A DNA stretch of 64,000 nt from Ahaetulla prasina (Eukaryota > Chordata > Lepidosauria > Squamata > Colubridae). The translations under genes and the position numbers were made by a program. The notes below the pieces were generated by a model. That model did not search any database. It saw only the letters and a list, made by a program, of their open reading frames with translations, and was not told the origin of the DNA. Location of the stretch: positions 18,845,321 through 18,909,320 of the forward strand of contig NC_080548.1 in the NCBI RefSeq assembly GCF_028640845.1, read 5' to 3'. Shown piece by piece: positions 20,341 through 31,228 of this stretch (position 1 is its first letter; each line of letters opens with the position of its first letter).

Positions 20341-21878
20341 AAGGTAGCCCTTGACTTACGACCACTTGAGCCAACATTTCTGCTGGTAAGTGAAACAGTT
20401 AAGTGAGTTTTGGCCCATTTTATGACTTCTCTTGCCATAGCTGTTAAGTGAATCACTGCAGTTGTTAAGTTAGTAACACAGTTGTTAAGTGAATTTGGCT
20501 TCCCCATTGACTCTGCTTGTCAGAAGATCGCAAAAGGTGATCATATGACCCCGGGACACTGCATCCATCATAAATACATAACATAACATAACATAACATA
20601 ACATAACATAACATCAGAGTTGGAAGGGACCTTGGAGGCCTTCTAGTCCAACCCCCTGCCCAGGCAGGAAACCCTATACCATCTCAGTCAGATGGTTATC
20701 CAACATTTTCTTAAAAATTTCCAGTGTTGGAGCATTCACAACTTCTGAAGGCAAGTCGTTCCACTTATTAATTGTTCTAACTGTCAGGAAATTTCTCCTT
20801 AGTTCTAAGTTGCTTCTTTCTTTGACCAGTTTCCACCCATTGCTTCTTGTTCTACCCTCAGGTGCTTTGGTGAACAGCCTGACTCCCTCTTCTTTGTGGC
20901 AGCCCCTGAGATATTGGAACACAGCTATCATGTCTCCGCTAGTCCTTCTTTTGTTAAACTAGACATACCCAGTTCCTGCAACCGTTCTTCATATGTTTTA
21001 TCCTCCAGTCCCTAATCATCTTTGTTGCTCTTCTCTGCACTCTTTCTAGAGTCTCAACATCTTTTTTACATCGTGGCGACCAAAACTGGATGCAATATTC
21101 CAAGTGTGGCCTTACCAAGGCATTATAAAGTGGTACTAACACTTCACGTGATCTTGATTCTATCCCTCTGTTTATGCAGCCCAGAACTGTGTTGGCTTTT
21201 TTAACAGCTGCTGCACACTGCTGGCTCATATCTAAATGGTTATCCACTAGGACTCCAAGATCCCTCTCACAGGTACTACTATTGAGCAAGGTACCACATA
21301 TACGGTACTGGTGCATTTTGTTTTTTTGGCCTAAATGTAGAACCTTACTTTTTTCACTGTTGAATTTCATTTTGTTAGATAGCGCCCAATGTTCAAGTCT
21401 GTCAAGATCTTTCTGTAACTTGAGCCTATCTTCTGGAGTGTTGGCTATTCCTGCCAGCTTGGTGTCATCTGCAAATTTGATGAGTTCCCCATCTATCCCC
21501 TCGTCCAAGTCATTGATGAAGATGTTGAAGAGTACTGGGCCTAAAACAGAGCCTTGGGGTACTCCACTGCATACTTCCCTCCATGTGGATGTAGTTCCAT
21601 TGAGGACTACACGTTGAGTGCGGTTGGTCAGCCAATTACGAATTCATCTGGTGGTGGTGCTGTCTAACCCACATTTTTCTACTTTATCTAGTAGTAGGTT
21701 ATGGTCTACTTTATCAAATGCTTTATCAAATACGAGTCAGTATTTTTTAGTTTTGATCACATGACCATGGGGATACTGTAAAATTCATAAAGTGTGAAAG
21801 ATGGTCATAAGTCACTTTCTTCAGTGTCACTCTTTGAATGGTCACTAAATGAACCTGTTGTAAATCAAGGACTACCTG
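20341..21878 (+). mobile_element. TA-MITE interrupted by CR1 (unit 1)
   Basis: AAGGTAGCCCTTGACTTACG start and AAATCAAGGACTACCTG end, with TA at 20339-20340 and 21879-21880. The CR1 LINE sits inside at 20578-21727. Confidence 0.88.
20578..21727 (-). pseudogene. CR1 LINE, 3' half with reverse-transcriptase fragment
   Basis: The minus-strand frame 20954-21508 carries ELIKFADDTKLAG (the F/YADD catalytic motif of reverse transcriptase), then LSNKMKFNSEKSKVLHLG and ALVRPHLEYCIQFW. The frame 20674-20931 gives the CR1 C-terminus EEGVRLFTKAPEGRTRSNGW. The 3' end (left) has the CR1 signature AGTTGGAAGGGACCTTGGAG plus an (ATAAC)n tail. It is 5'-truncated, with an in-frame stop upstream and a frameshift between the two frames. 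AAATAC is duplicated on both sides (20572-20577, 21728-21733), and the empty site exists in unit 2. Confidence 0.93.
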
Positions 21879-22287
21879 TATTTGGATCACTATTAAACAG
21901 GTTTCTCTTTTTCTGCAAAAAAACATATTCTAAGTATTTTGTTCAGCTTGCTAGGTGATGTGTGTGTGTGTGTGTGTGTGTGTTGTGTTTTCATAGGCTT
22001 GCTTAGCTTCAAAGCCGAACGAGAAGATAGTCCCTTGGCTTCCTATAAAATTACTCATAGTGCTTTAGCTTCTGTACATGAACATTGGCAAGCATTCTGT
22101 GACAGCTGCAGTCTATTGAAAACTGCCCTTTTTTTTTTTAACCAGTTGATTGGACTCAAATCTCATGTCACCGCAACTCAATTTCTCTTCCCCCCCACCC
22201 CCCACTCCGGCCAATATTTTCAAATAATAATAATGGCCTTCAACATTTGACAGAATGAGGTTGGTTCCTGGAGTGATCATATCTCTT

Positions 22288-22562
22288 TTTTTTTTAATTT
22301 GAATTTATATCCCGCCCTTCTCCGAAGACTCAGGGCGGCTTACACTATGTCAAGCAATAGTCTTCATCCATTTGTATATTATATACAAAGTCAACTTTTA
22401 TTTCCCCCAACAATCTAGGTCCTCATTTTACGTACCTTATAAAGGATGGAAGGCTGAGTCAACCTTGGGCCTGGTGGGACTTGAACTTGCAGTAATTGCA
22501 AGCAGCTGTGTTAATAACAGACAGACTTAGTCTGCTGAGCCACCAGAGCCACCAGAGGCCCA
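22288..22562 (-). repeat. tRNA-derived SINE with L2-type tail (unit 2)
   Basis: Same insertion as 19863-20138, with scattered point differences. Confidence 0.88.
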
Positions 22563-22763
22563 CATTTTTTATTGGTTAAGTTAAAAAAAAAGAAAGGAAA
22601 AAAGATACAGATAAGTGATATAAGTTTTTTAATTATAAAATTATTTAATCAGTTATTTACTATAATTATAAAAATCCTCTCTTTTTTCACCATCCCCCCA
22701 GCCATTAATTGCTCTTTGAACATGTAATACTTTGGACATAATTTTTAGCTTTTGTTTGGGTTA

Positions 22764-23149
22764 AAGGTAGCCCTTGACTTACGACCACTTGGGCCAACAT
22801 TTCTGCTGGTAAGTGAAACAGTTAAGTGAGTTTTGGCCCATTTTATGACTTCTCTTGCCATAGCTGTTAAGTGAATCACTGCAGTTGTTAAGTTAGTAAC
22901 ACAATTGTTAAGTGAATTTGGCTTCCCCATTGACTCTGCTTGTCAGAAAATCGCAAAAGGTGATCATATGACCCCGGGACACTGCATCCGTCATAAATAC
23001 GAGTCAGTATTTTTTAGTTTTGATCACATGACCATGGGGATACTGTAAAATTCATAAAGTGTGAAAGATGGTCATAAGTCACTTTCTTCAGTGTCACTGT
23101 AACTTTGAATGGTCACTAAATGAACCCGTTGTAAATCAAGGACTACCTG
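22764..23149 (+). mobile_element. TA-MITE, uninterrupted (unit 2)
   Basis: The same element as in unit 1 without the CR1, flanked by TA at 22762-22763 and 23150-23151. Confidence 0.9.
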
Positions 23150-23231
23150 TATTTGGATCACTATTAAACAGGTTTCTCTCTTTCTGCAAAAAAAAACATA
23201 TTCTAAGTATTTTGTTCAGCTTGCTAGGTGA

Positions 23232-23757
23232 TAGATTGTATGTAAAGGAACCATTCCTGCTTGATTGGTTATTCTTTGAATATATACTGTCAAATTATCC
23301 CACTGCTGTATATACTTCAATTTCTGTCTTCCAATCCTGTATTTTACAGCAAGGTTTCTCTTTTCTAATGTTGTGCCAGATTGATTCATGCCACTGTCAG
23401 CCTACAGCTTAATAATCTTCAGTGCTTTTCATTCCCGTTCTGTGGGATCATACCGAATAAGAATACTGGTGCTTTTAATCTGAATTTTATATTCAGATGT
23501 ACAGTATATTAGAAATTTATATTTTGATGCATATCGGAATTTTCTGATGCATTTCTTTCCAGTACTGTTGAGTCTTTTTGCCTAAACATCACGTTTTGGT
23601 TGTTGTGATGGTTCTCTGCCTATCAGATAAATATAGACAGATCATAGCAATTTGCATTTTCAAACAAGATAAATCTTTTTTAAAAAAACCTTCAGGTGAA
23701 GGAAGAGAACCCTTAAAGTCACCAGAATATTATGGCATATTCATGATGAAGTTTATG
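23232..23757. other. Intronic sequence, nothing recognised
   Basis: No repeat or exon identified. Confidence 0.35.
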
Positions 23758-24045
23758 AGAGCCACTTTGGTCTAGAGATTAACAAACCAAGCTTGAAAAC
23801 AGGAGATGGTGTGTTAAGTCCCATCGTAGCTATAAAAGCCAGTTGGCTGACTTGGGGCCAGTCATGTGGAGACCGTGAGTTCGAATCCCTCTTTAGGCAT
23901 GAAAACTGGCTGAGTGACTTTGGGCCAGTCATTCTCTCTCAACCCAACCCATCTCACCTCACAACAAAGGAATATTAAATGTGTTTGCCACCTTGAATTA
24001 CTTACAAAATAATAAAGGAGGGATATAAATAAATAAAAAGTGTAC
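23758..24045 (+). repeat. tRNA-derived SINE with duplicated B-box module
   Basis: Head GCCACTTTGGTCTAGAGATT. Two modules: TGTGTTAAGTCCCATCGTAG and, after GGAGACCG, TGAGTTCGAATCCCTC. Tail CACCTTGAATTACTTAC. Same family as 1755-2282. Confidence 0.8.
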
Positions 24046-24077
24046 GAGAACCACTTCTAGAATCTCTGAGGGAAAAG

Positions 24078-24079
<2 letters not shown>

Positions 24080-24132
<53 letters not shown>

Positions 24133-24185
24133 CATCCATCCATCCATCCATCCATCCATCCATCCATCCATCCATCCATCCATCC

Positions 24186-24245
<60 letters not shown>
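24080..24245. repeat. Compound microsatellite (ATCT)n(ATCC)n(ATCT)n
   Basis: About 165 bp: a block of ATCT, a central block of ATCC and a second ATCT block. Confidence 0.97.
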
Positions 24246-24740
24246 GCTGTGAGTTAAAATGTAGGATGCTATCCCTTCTGTTGGTTGTATTGTATTTTTC
24301 TTCTACCCTAGACAAAACAGGAAATCTATTTCTGTTTTCACTTCCAGTTTTTTATGTTGGAAATGTGATGGGCAAGACCTGTCAAGGTGTGGTCCTTAGG
24401 GATTTAGCCCTCAATGCACAGGTCAGTTTTAATCTGCAAAAACATGATTTCCACCCCAAGAGTAACATTTCATGTTGGGGCTGGGTGGGAAAAGATGATA
24501 CAAGTAAAATATATAGAGATTGAACAAACTGGACACAGTGAAAGAAAAAAAAATACCTTAACATACCTGCTTTCCCATGGCTCCTACACTATGGCGCTAC
24601 TAGTAGGTTTTCGTACTTGGAATTAACAATTTACAGACTTTCCTTAATCCTACTACTTTTTCTTCTTTCTCCATCAAGCACCCATCCCAGCTCCCAAATG
24701 TTCTTTTTCGTCTCCATCCTTTTTTGCTAAGGAGGAAAAA
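24246..24740. other. Intronic sequence, nothing recognised
   Basis: No repeat or exon identified. Confidence 0.35.
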
Positions 24741-25165
24741 TGTCAGCCCCAGCGCACCCCAAATTCTCCAAGTTGATTAAATTCATCTCCAAATTGTAGT
24801 AAAGATGGCTTTCGAAGAACTCTGTAGTATCAACTCTGAAGCAAACCTGGCTGAAGCAATCTTTTGCTGCCTCATAATTGCAATGAACTCTGAAAGGGGG
24901 AAGGGAAGGGGAAGTAGATAGACTGGCTAACAGTCAAAACAAAACGTTTTCTTGTGGGAACCAAGATCATCCCAACAAGTGACAGTTGAAGGAAGAGAGG
25001 CGTGACCAAGGAGTCTGCCAGCTACTTTCATTGGGCAATGTGACCGGTGACATTTGGGGAGAAAAGCATTTGCTCTTTTAATCAGCTAAAACCATGGGAA
25101 CTTTTAGAGTTGGTTTTTACTAGCTGTGCCAATATGATGTATCCAATAAACATGTTCTGTGAGGA
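24741..25165 (+). mobile_element. LTR relic, family C
   Basis: TGTCAGCCCCAGCGC start, then a body collinear with 9348-10060 (GTGGGAACCAAGATCATCC, TGTGACCGGTGACATTTGG, CCATGGGAACTTTTAGAG, CCAATAAACATGTTC). The right end is disrupted by hAT-like CCGAACCCC..CCACCCCTGA sequence. Confidence 0.65.
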
Positions 25166-25440
25166 TTTGGGGGTTCTCCGAATTGCACAGAATCTTAGCT
25201 AGAGGTTCTCCCGAACCCCTGCAAACCCCCAGCAGCCCACCCCTGAGTAAGGATCTTGACTGGGTCACTCCTTTCCACTGATGACGGAAATTTTAAAAGT
25301 CTTCAAAATTGCCCTAAATGTTTTTTTTAGTATGGATGGCTTTCATTTCATTTTATATACACTGCTGTTGCAAAAGAAATATTCTTGGTGACTGATGATT
25401 GGTACACATCCCAATGGCTGCTGAGGGATCAACCCTGGCG
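25166..25440. other. Intronic sequence with hAT-MITE end
   Basis: GAGGTTCTCCCGAACCCCTG..CCCACCCCTG at about 25200-25245 looks like a hAT-MITE end. The rest is unrecognised. Confidence 0.4.
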
Positions 25441-25441
25441 A

Positions 25442-25600
25442 TGCAGAAGTTTAAGTTTAAGTTTAAGTTTATTTAATTTCTATACCGCCCTTCTCCCAAA
25501 GGACTCAGGGCGGTTTACAGCCAGGATAAAACAACGAAATACAAAAATTAAGAACAAATTTAAAAACAAATATTCGAAGGCCCTGCTTTTAAGCGGCCAG
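25442..25600 (-). repeat. L2 LINE 3' UTR fragment
   Basis: (AAGTTT)n then TTTCTATACCGCCCTTCTCC and CTCAGGGCGGTTTACAGCC is the reverse L2 3' end, as at 46327 and 63810. Confidence 0.75.
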
Positions 25601-25613
25601 TATATTTTGATGA

Positions 25614-25959
25614 GAGGGACACAGTGGCTCAGTGGGTAAAATGCTGAGCTTATTGATGGAAGGTTGGCAGTTCAGCGGTTCAAATCCCTAGTGCCATGTA
25701 ATGGGGTGAGCTCCCATTAACTTGTCCCAGCTTCTGCCAATCTAGCAATTCGAAAGCACGTAAAAAAAGCAAGTAGAAAAATAGGGACCACCTTTGGTGG
25801 GAAGGTAACAATGTTCTGTGCGCCTTGGTGTTTATTCATGCCGGCCACATGACCATGAAGACGTCTTCGGACAGTGCTGGCTCTTCGGCTTTGAGATGAG
25901 CACTGCCCCCTAGAGTCAGGAACAACTAGCACATATGTGCGAGGGGAACCTTTACCTTT
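25614..25959 (+). repeat. Sauria-type SINE, 13-bp TSD
   Basis: Flanked by TATATTTTGATGA at 25601-25613 and 25960-25972. CACAGTGGCTCAGTGGG head, GCGGTTCAAATCCC B box, Bov-B-like tail GAACAACTAGCACATATG..CCTTTACC. Confidence 0.9.
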
Positions 25960-25972
25960 TATATTTTGATGA

Positions 25973-26546
25973 CAGAAGCTGACATAGATTGGGCATGCCA
26001 TTTACAGTACTTGTTATTGCTAGCTCCCAGTGTGCAGGAGAAGTCTTCCTCCTCCTTCACCAATACCACTGGCATGTTTTCAAGCAACGTTTAATAGCAA
26101 TGCCGGTCACTGGATTTTGTGTTCCTTATGTGGGGAACTGCCAAGAACAGAAACAATTGTGTGAAGAGATTATTATCTTCAAAGCATCAGAGCTTATTTT
26201 ATTTTCAAAACAAGAAAAACAGCAACAACGGGAGAGTAGGTCTGGGAAATAGCCTGGGTTCCGGCCAACCGCTAAACATAATAAGAGGTGCAGATCATTC
26301 TGTACTGCTGCAAAGAAGGAAGTGAGGCAGGCCTCCCATTTCATTACACAAAGTCTCCTCCAGTTGCTGATTTTGGGAGACTGGAAAGAGAAACAACAAA
26401 CCTCAAAACATACAGTTGACACTCCCAGTTTTGGACAGAAATATTATATTTGGCCTTGACTACTTTGCAATTTGATTTTGGCAGCGGTGCACTGTGCTAG
26501 CTGTGAGCAGTGAGATGCCTTGGCCCTGGGGTGGATTAGCCTAGTG
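25973..26546. other. Intronic sequence, nothing recognised
   Basis: No repeat or exon identified. Confidence 0.35.
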
Positions 26547-26657
26547 CAGGGGTCTGCAAACTTGGCTCTTTTAAGACTTGTGGACTTCAACTCCCAGAGT
26601 TCAACTCGGGGAGTTGAAGTCCACAAGTCTTAAAAGAGCCAAGTTTGCAGATCCCTG
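26547..26657. repeat. Near-perfect palindromic MITE (110 bp)
   Basis: CAGGGGTCTGCAAACTTGGC..GACTTGTGGACTTCAACTCC and its reverse complement meet around 26600. Can form a long hairpin. Relatives at 33589, 33900 and 36564. Confidence 0.85.
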
Positions 26658-26772
26658 CATTAGTGAAACTGCTAGGGTTGGTCCAAGAGGGCAGGTCTGA
26701 AATCTGGGAGAATCTGTGATGATTCTGAATTAAAAGACAAAGAACACGCAGATTGAATAACCGCTTATTCAC

Positions 26773-27035
26773 AGAGGGGCCTCTGTGGCTCAGACTGGTA
26801 AGACAGTCTGTTATTAACACAGCTGCTTGCAATTACTGCAGGTTCTAGTCCCACCAGGCCCAAGGTTGACTCAGCCTTCCATCCTTTATAAGGTAGGTAA
26901 AATGAGGACCCAGATTGTTGGGGGCAATAAGTTGACTTTGTGTATAAATATACAAATAGGATGAAGACTGTTGCTAACATAGTGTAAGCCGCCCTGAGTC
27001 TTCGGAGAAGGGCGGGATATAAATGCAAATTAAAA
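26773..27035 (+). repeat. tRNA-derived SINE with L2-type tail
   Basis: GGGGCCTCTGTGGCTCAGAC head, GGTTCTAGTCCCACC B box, CCGCCCTGAGTCTTCGGAG tail. Confidence 0.88.
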
Positions 27036-27047
27036 AAAAAACCCTTG

Positions 27048-27124
27048 TCTGAAATGGTATAGGGTCTCCTGCTTGAGCAGGGGGTTGGACTAGAAGACCT
27101 CCAAGGTCCCTTCCAACTCTGTTG
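27048..27124 (+). repeat. CR1 LINE 3' end
   Basis: AATGGTATAGGGTCTCCTGC..GGTTGGACTAGAAGACCTCC..CTTCCAACTCTG is the extreme CR1 3' end in plus orientation. Confidence 0.85.
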
Positions 27125-27324
27125 TTCAGAACAGCAACACTTCATTTGCTGATAGGCAAGTAAATGATGAAAGATAGTAGCAACTGATGCTGAGAGAAGG
27201 AGGCAGCTTAGGAAAGGAGGCCATGTGGTGCACCGGAGTGATGTTGGGGGTAGGGGGCAGAGGTAGGTGGTGCACATTGCCACCTCTCCCTCTCCCTTCC
27301 TTCCTCCCTCCCTCTCTTCCTTCT

Positions 27325-27950
27325 ACAGAGGAATTATTGAGTCTGTCATCTGCACCTCCATAACTGTCTGGTTTGGTTCTGCAACCCAACAAGACAGACA
27401 CAGACTTCAGAGGATAATTAGAACTGCAGAAAAAACATTGGCTACCAACCTGCCTTCCACTGAGGACCTGTATACTGCACGAGTCCAAAAGAGGGCTGTG
27501 AAAATATTTACAGACCCCTCGCATCCTGGACATAAACTGTTTCAACTCCTACCCTCAAAATGATGCTATAGAGCACTGCACATCAAAACAGCTAGACCCA
27601 AGGACAGTTTTTCCCCGAATGCCATCACTCTGCTAAACAAATAATTCCCTCAAACTATTTACTAAGTCTGCATTACTATTAATCTTCTCATCGTTCCTAT
27701 CACCCACTTATGACTGCATGACTGTAACCTTGTTGCTGGTATCCTTATGATTTATATTGACTGTTTCCTAATATGATTTGATTGCTTATTTGTACCCTAT
27801 GACTACCATCAAGTGACCCTTGACGAATGTATCTTTTCTTTTATGTACACTGAGAGAGTTTGCACCAAGACAAATTCCTTGTGTGTCCAATTACACTTGG
27901 CCAATAAAGAATTCTATTCTATTCTACTCTGTTCTGTTCTGTTCTATTCT
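27325..27950 (+). pseudogene. Snake1-like CR1/Rex1-type LINE, C-terminus and 3' UTR
   Basis: The plus frame reads ESVICTSITVWFGSATQQD, then QRIIRTAEKTLATNLPS, then KIFTDPSHPGHKLFQLLPSK. This is the C-terminal region after the reverse transcriptase in CR1/Rex1-type LINEs. A stop after LLPSK is followed by 3' UTR ending CACTTGGCCAATAAAGAATT(CTATT)n. In snakes, CR1-L3 'Snake1' elements are reported to seed such pentanucleotide arrays. The tail is broken by the LTR at 27951 and continues at 28470. Strongly 5'-truncated. Exact family assignment is moderate. Confidence 0.78.
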
Positions 27951-28469
27951 TGTTCTGTCCCCCTCGCCTCAGTTCGAGCGATGGCTTAATTAGCTGGCAC
28001 TATGAGCTCTGGCAGCAAACTAGCAAGCGTCTGCCAAGTGTCTCTGTTATCTCCCTCGATGCCGATGAGTCAACAAACAGTACTTCAGCTCTAGTCAAGC
28101 AGTTGATTTGCCTGCTATGAAGAGGCATAGCAGCTCTCACTGCTTTTATATCCTGTGGGGTGTGGCTCCATGATTCAGCACTTCCTAGGACTGCCCCACC
28201 CCTGCTTCTATTGTTCCCACCTCTCCTGCCTATGAAACCTAGGGTCCAGCCAGGCCTGATTGCCATCAGCTGGGTCTGGAGGCGTAGCCTGTGGGGGGAA
28301 AGAGTCAGGGGATTGAGGCCTCGTTATCTCCTCCACCTGGCCTGCCTCTGGCTCCTAGAGCTGAGCCAGGGAAGCCGGTGCTCCTGAGGTAAGTCCTGAT
28401 GGCCCTTCCCCCTCACTTTCTAAGTCACTTTCTGGCAGGGGGCCCGGCTTGGGAGGCGCAGACACAACA
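27951..28469 (-). mobile_element. Solo LTR, family A, in a Snake1 pentamer tail
   Basis: TGTTCTGTCCCCCTCGCC to GCAGACACAACA, collinear with 2460-2993. Left flank ATTCT, right flank ATTCA (4 of 5; both are units of the surrounding pentamer array). The minus-strand promoter is conserved, but the AP-1-like site reads TGAATCA here. Confidence 0.88.
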
Positions 28470-28562
28470 ATTCAATTCAATTCAATTCAATTCAATTCAA
28501 TTCTATTCTATTCTATTCTATTCTATTCTATTCTATTCTATTCTATTCTATTCTATTCTATT
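28470..28562. repeat. (ATTCA)n(ATTCT)n array
   Basis: Continuation of the Snake1 tail beyond the LTR, switching from ATTCA to ATTCT units. Confidence 0.95.
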
Positions 28563-30310
28563 CCAATTGTCATAGAATGGAAGCTGTTCCAAGTAAAGAC
28601 CCTGAGATCAGTAGAGTAAGTCTCTTACTCTCTTGTATCTCTGTTGTGGTTGGTAGGTTTTGAGGAGATGAAGAATCAACGGTCTTCATCTCCTTGGAAT
28701 GACTCCAAATTGGAGTTAAGCCTCCAATTCTAACATGGGCAAGATGCTTTTTAAAATGTTTTTGATTTTTTAAATCTTCGTGTAACCGTGGAGAAAATTT
28801 ATGTAGCTGATAGGAGTCAACACTAACTTCACATAATGATGCCTTATCAATCAATTATCGATGCAGTGTGATTGGTCTTCTCGTCCTCCCTTTTGGAATC
28901 CAGATGTTGAAGAACTCTTCTGTAGAAAGTATACGTACATACGCTTCTTTTATAAGATCAAAGACTTCGTTGAATTCACACATTTCATTGGATGTGGTTT
29001 TTTCCCTTTGATTTTGTGTAACTCAGTGTGCAAACTCAGCCACCAAGGCTCTGTACGGAAAGGTAGAGTCATGAGTAGGGGTTGCTGGTTATTATACTTC
29101 CAGTAAAAGATGGGGCTGCTTAGAGCTTGCAGATTGAAACTAGGTTTGTACCCCCAAATTCCCAGGGACTCTTCTGAATATGAATCTGAAGCACTTCATA
29201 GTATTTGGTATCAGAAGCAAAACAGCTGGCAAAGAAAACAGCCTCTTCCAATGTGTATATTTTATGCACTTGTGAGCGCCTAAGAAAACAGCTTGAATTT
29301 TTTTTACAACATGTGATTTTGTGTTTGTTTCCAAACTAAGGCTTTTTTGGCTTCCATACTTGTGTGTGTGTATGTGAGTGTGGGGCTAAGCTCAGTATCC
29401 ACACAATTGGGTGTGGGGTGTTGGCACAGATATCTAAAGCCCTGGAAAATAAAAAAGTAAAAAAAAAAATGCAGTGGGGAAGAGATTTTTTGGTTTTTAA
29501 AATCTCTTTTAAAACTTTGCAAAGACTTTAAAAGTCTTGAAACTTTTACTGTTTTTGTTTTTCTTACCCTTTGTGGAAATTGGATCTCTCTCTCTCTAAA
29601 AAAAACAAAACCTTATTGAAGATGTTGAATAATATATTTTTATTCCTGGCATTTTCCCATTTCTTCACTTTTTTGAGAAGCTAAAGATCTTTGGAAGAGC
29701 TTCAGCTTTGGGGGCACCAGAATACCATATTCATATTTGACATTTTTGTTAAAAGTAGGGCTGGCCAAAAAACCCCATAATTTGTCAATTTGGTGGTTTG
29801 GGGCTAATTGAAGTGAAGAACGTTGACCTCCATAAACCGGTTGCAGTCTCAGGATGAGGAAGTATTTGTAAAAACCTTCATTTTGGGCAGATATTTCAAC
29901 CCACTTTTATCAGTATGAAAACATGAACCGGTTGTCCTAAGAATTGTGATCGCTTATATCAGATATCTTATACATCAGGCAGTATTTTTTATTTCCTTGG
30001 GAAGAATTCCAGCCTCTCCTTTCCGCTTCAGCCCCAGCTGAATCTCAGTTAGATTAAACGGGTAGCCTTGTCTCCCTTAGATTAACTTGTGGAGTGACAA
30101 ATGGGCTGATATTTGAGATGGTGACATCACACTGTTTGTCTAAACCAACTGAGCATCCTGGTCCTAAATCATCTGCGGGAGATGGAAACAAATCCCATTT
30201 GCTTTGCATGAAGTGAGCAAATCACTTGTGATGTAGTAGCAAGTTGAAGAAGGGGCCTGCCAAGCATGAATAAGACAAAAGAATAGGTTCTCATGGGAAA
30301 CCGATAATAC
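28563..30310. other. Intronic sequence, nothing recognised
   Basis: About 1.75 kb with no identified repeat or exon; one of the longest repeat-poor stretches. Confidence 0.4.
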
Positions 30311-30315
30311 ATTTA

Positions 30316-30812
30316 ATAATATCAGAGTTGGAAGGGACCTTGGAGGTCTTCTAGTCCAACCCCCTGCCCAGGCAGGAAACCCTATACCATTTCAGACAAA
30401 TGGCTATCCAACATTTTCTTAAAAATTTCCAGTGTTGGAGCATTCACAACTTCTGGAGGCAAGTTGTTCCACTGATTAATTGTTCTAACTGTCAGGAAAT
30501 TTCTCCTTAGTTCTAAGTTGCTTCTCTCCTTGATTAGTTTCCACCCATTGCTTCTTGTTCTACCCTCAGGTGCTTTGGAGAATAGCTTGACTCCCTCTTC
30601 TTTGTGGCAGCCCCTGAGATATTGGAACACTGCTATCATGTCTCCCCTAGTCCTTCTTTTCATTAAACTAGACATACCCAGTTCCTGCAACTGTTCTTCA
30701 TATGTTTTAGTCTTCGGTCCCCTAATCATCTTTGTTCCTCTTCTCTGCACTCTTTCTAGAGTCTCAGCATCTTTTTTACATTGCGGCAACCAAAACTGAA
30801 TGCAATATTCCT
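30316..30812 (-). pseudogene. CR1 LINE, C-terminal fragment
   Basis: ATCAGAGTTGGAAGGGACC 3' end, then minus frame EEGVKLFSKAPEGRTRSNGW and KDAETLERVQRRGTKMIRG. Truncated at EYCIQFW, where a (CA)n tract begins. Confidence 0.92.
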
Positions 30813-30813
30813 G

Positions 30814-30814
<1 letters not shown>

Positions 30815-30861
<47 letters not shown>
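30815..30861. repeat. (CA)n microsatellite
   Basis: About 23 CA units abutting the broken end of the CR1. Confidence 0.97.
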
Positions 30862-30867
<6 letters not shown>

Positions 30868-31228
30868 TAGCCCTGGGGTGTGTGCTTTTTCCTCTCCTCT
30901 GTGCTGAAAGATCTGGCACCTTTTGCCAAGTTGACCTTGAGGAATAGGAGATTCTCTAGATCGGTGTTTCCCAACTTTGGCAATTCACTCAACTCCACAA
31001 CCCTGATAGCATTACCTAGCTGGGTAATGAAACATCTGCAAGCAAACCTCCGAGCTCGAAGAGCACCAGGATGTCAATTTCGTTCCAACTCTGGAACTTC
31101 TGTTTCTTTGACCAAAACACTCTTGTATGAAAAGCAGCTGAGCTAAATGTGTAATTTAGTGACTGAGTTTATCTCAATGAAGTTGGTCACTCAGAATGCC
31201 AGTGCGATCTTGTGCAAACCTCATGCAA
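30862..31228. other. Intronic sequence, nothing recognised
   Basis: No repeat or exon identified. Confidence 0.35.

Larger units (their letters stand above)
19537..21958. repeat. Tandem segmental duplication, unit 1 (filled site)
   Basis: The segment from the (TG)n near 19538 through TTGTGTTTTCATAGGC..GCTTGCTAGGTGAT is repeated directly as unit 2 (21959-23231) with very few differences. Unit 1 is 2422 bp and unit 2 is 1273 bp. The 1149-bp difference is the CR1 at 20578-21727. Confidence 0.93.
21959..23231. repeat. Tandem segmental duplication, unit 2 (empty site)
   Basis: Carries the same order: (TG)n, unique sequence, reverse SINE, A-rich stretch, TA-MITE, TTGCTAGGTGAT. At 22995-23000 the site AAATAC is single and uninterrupted. 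Confidence 0.93.
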
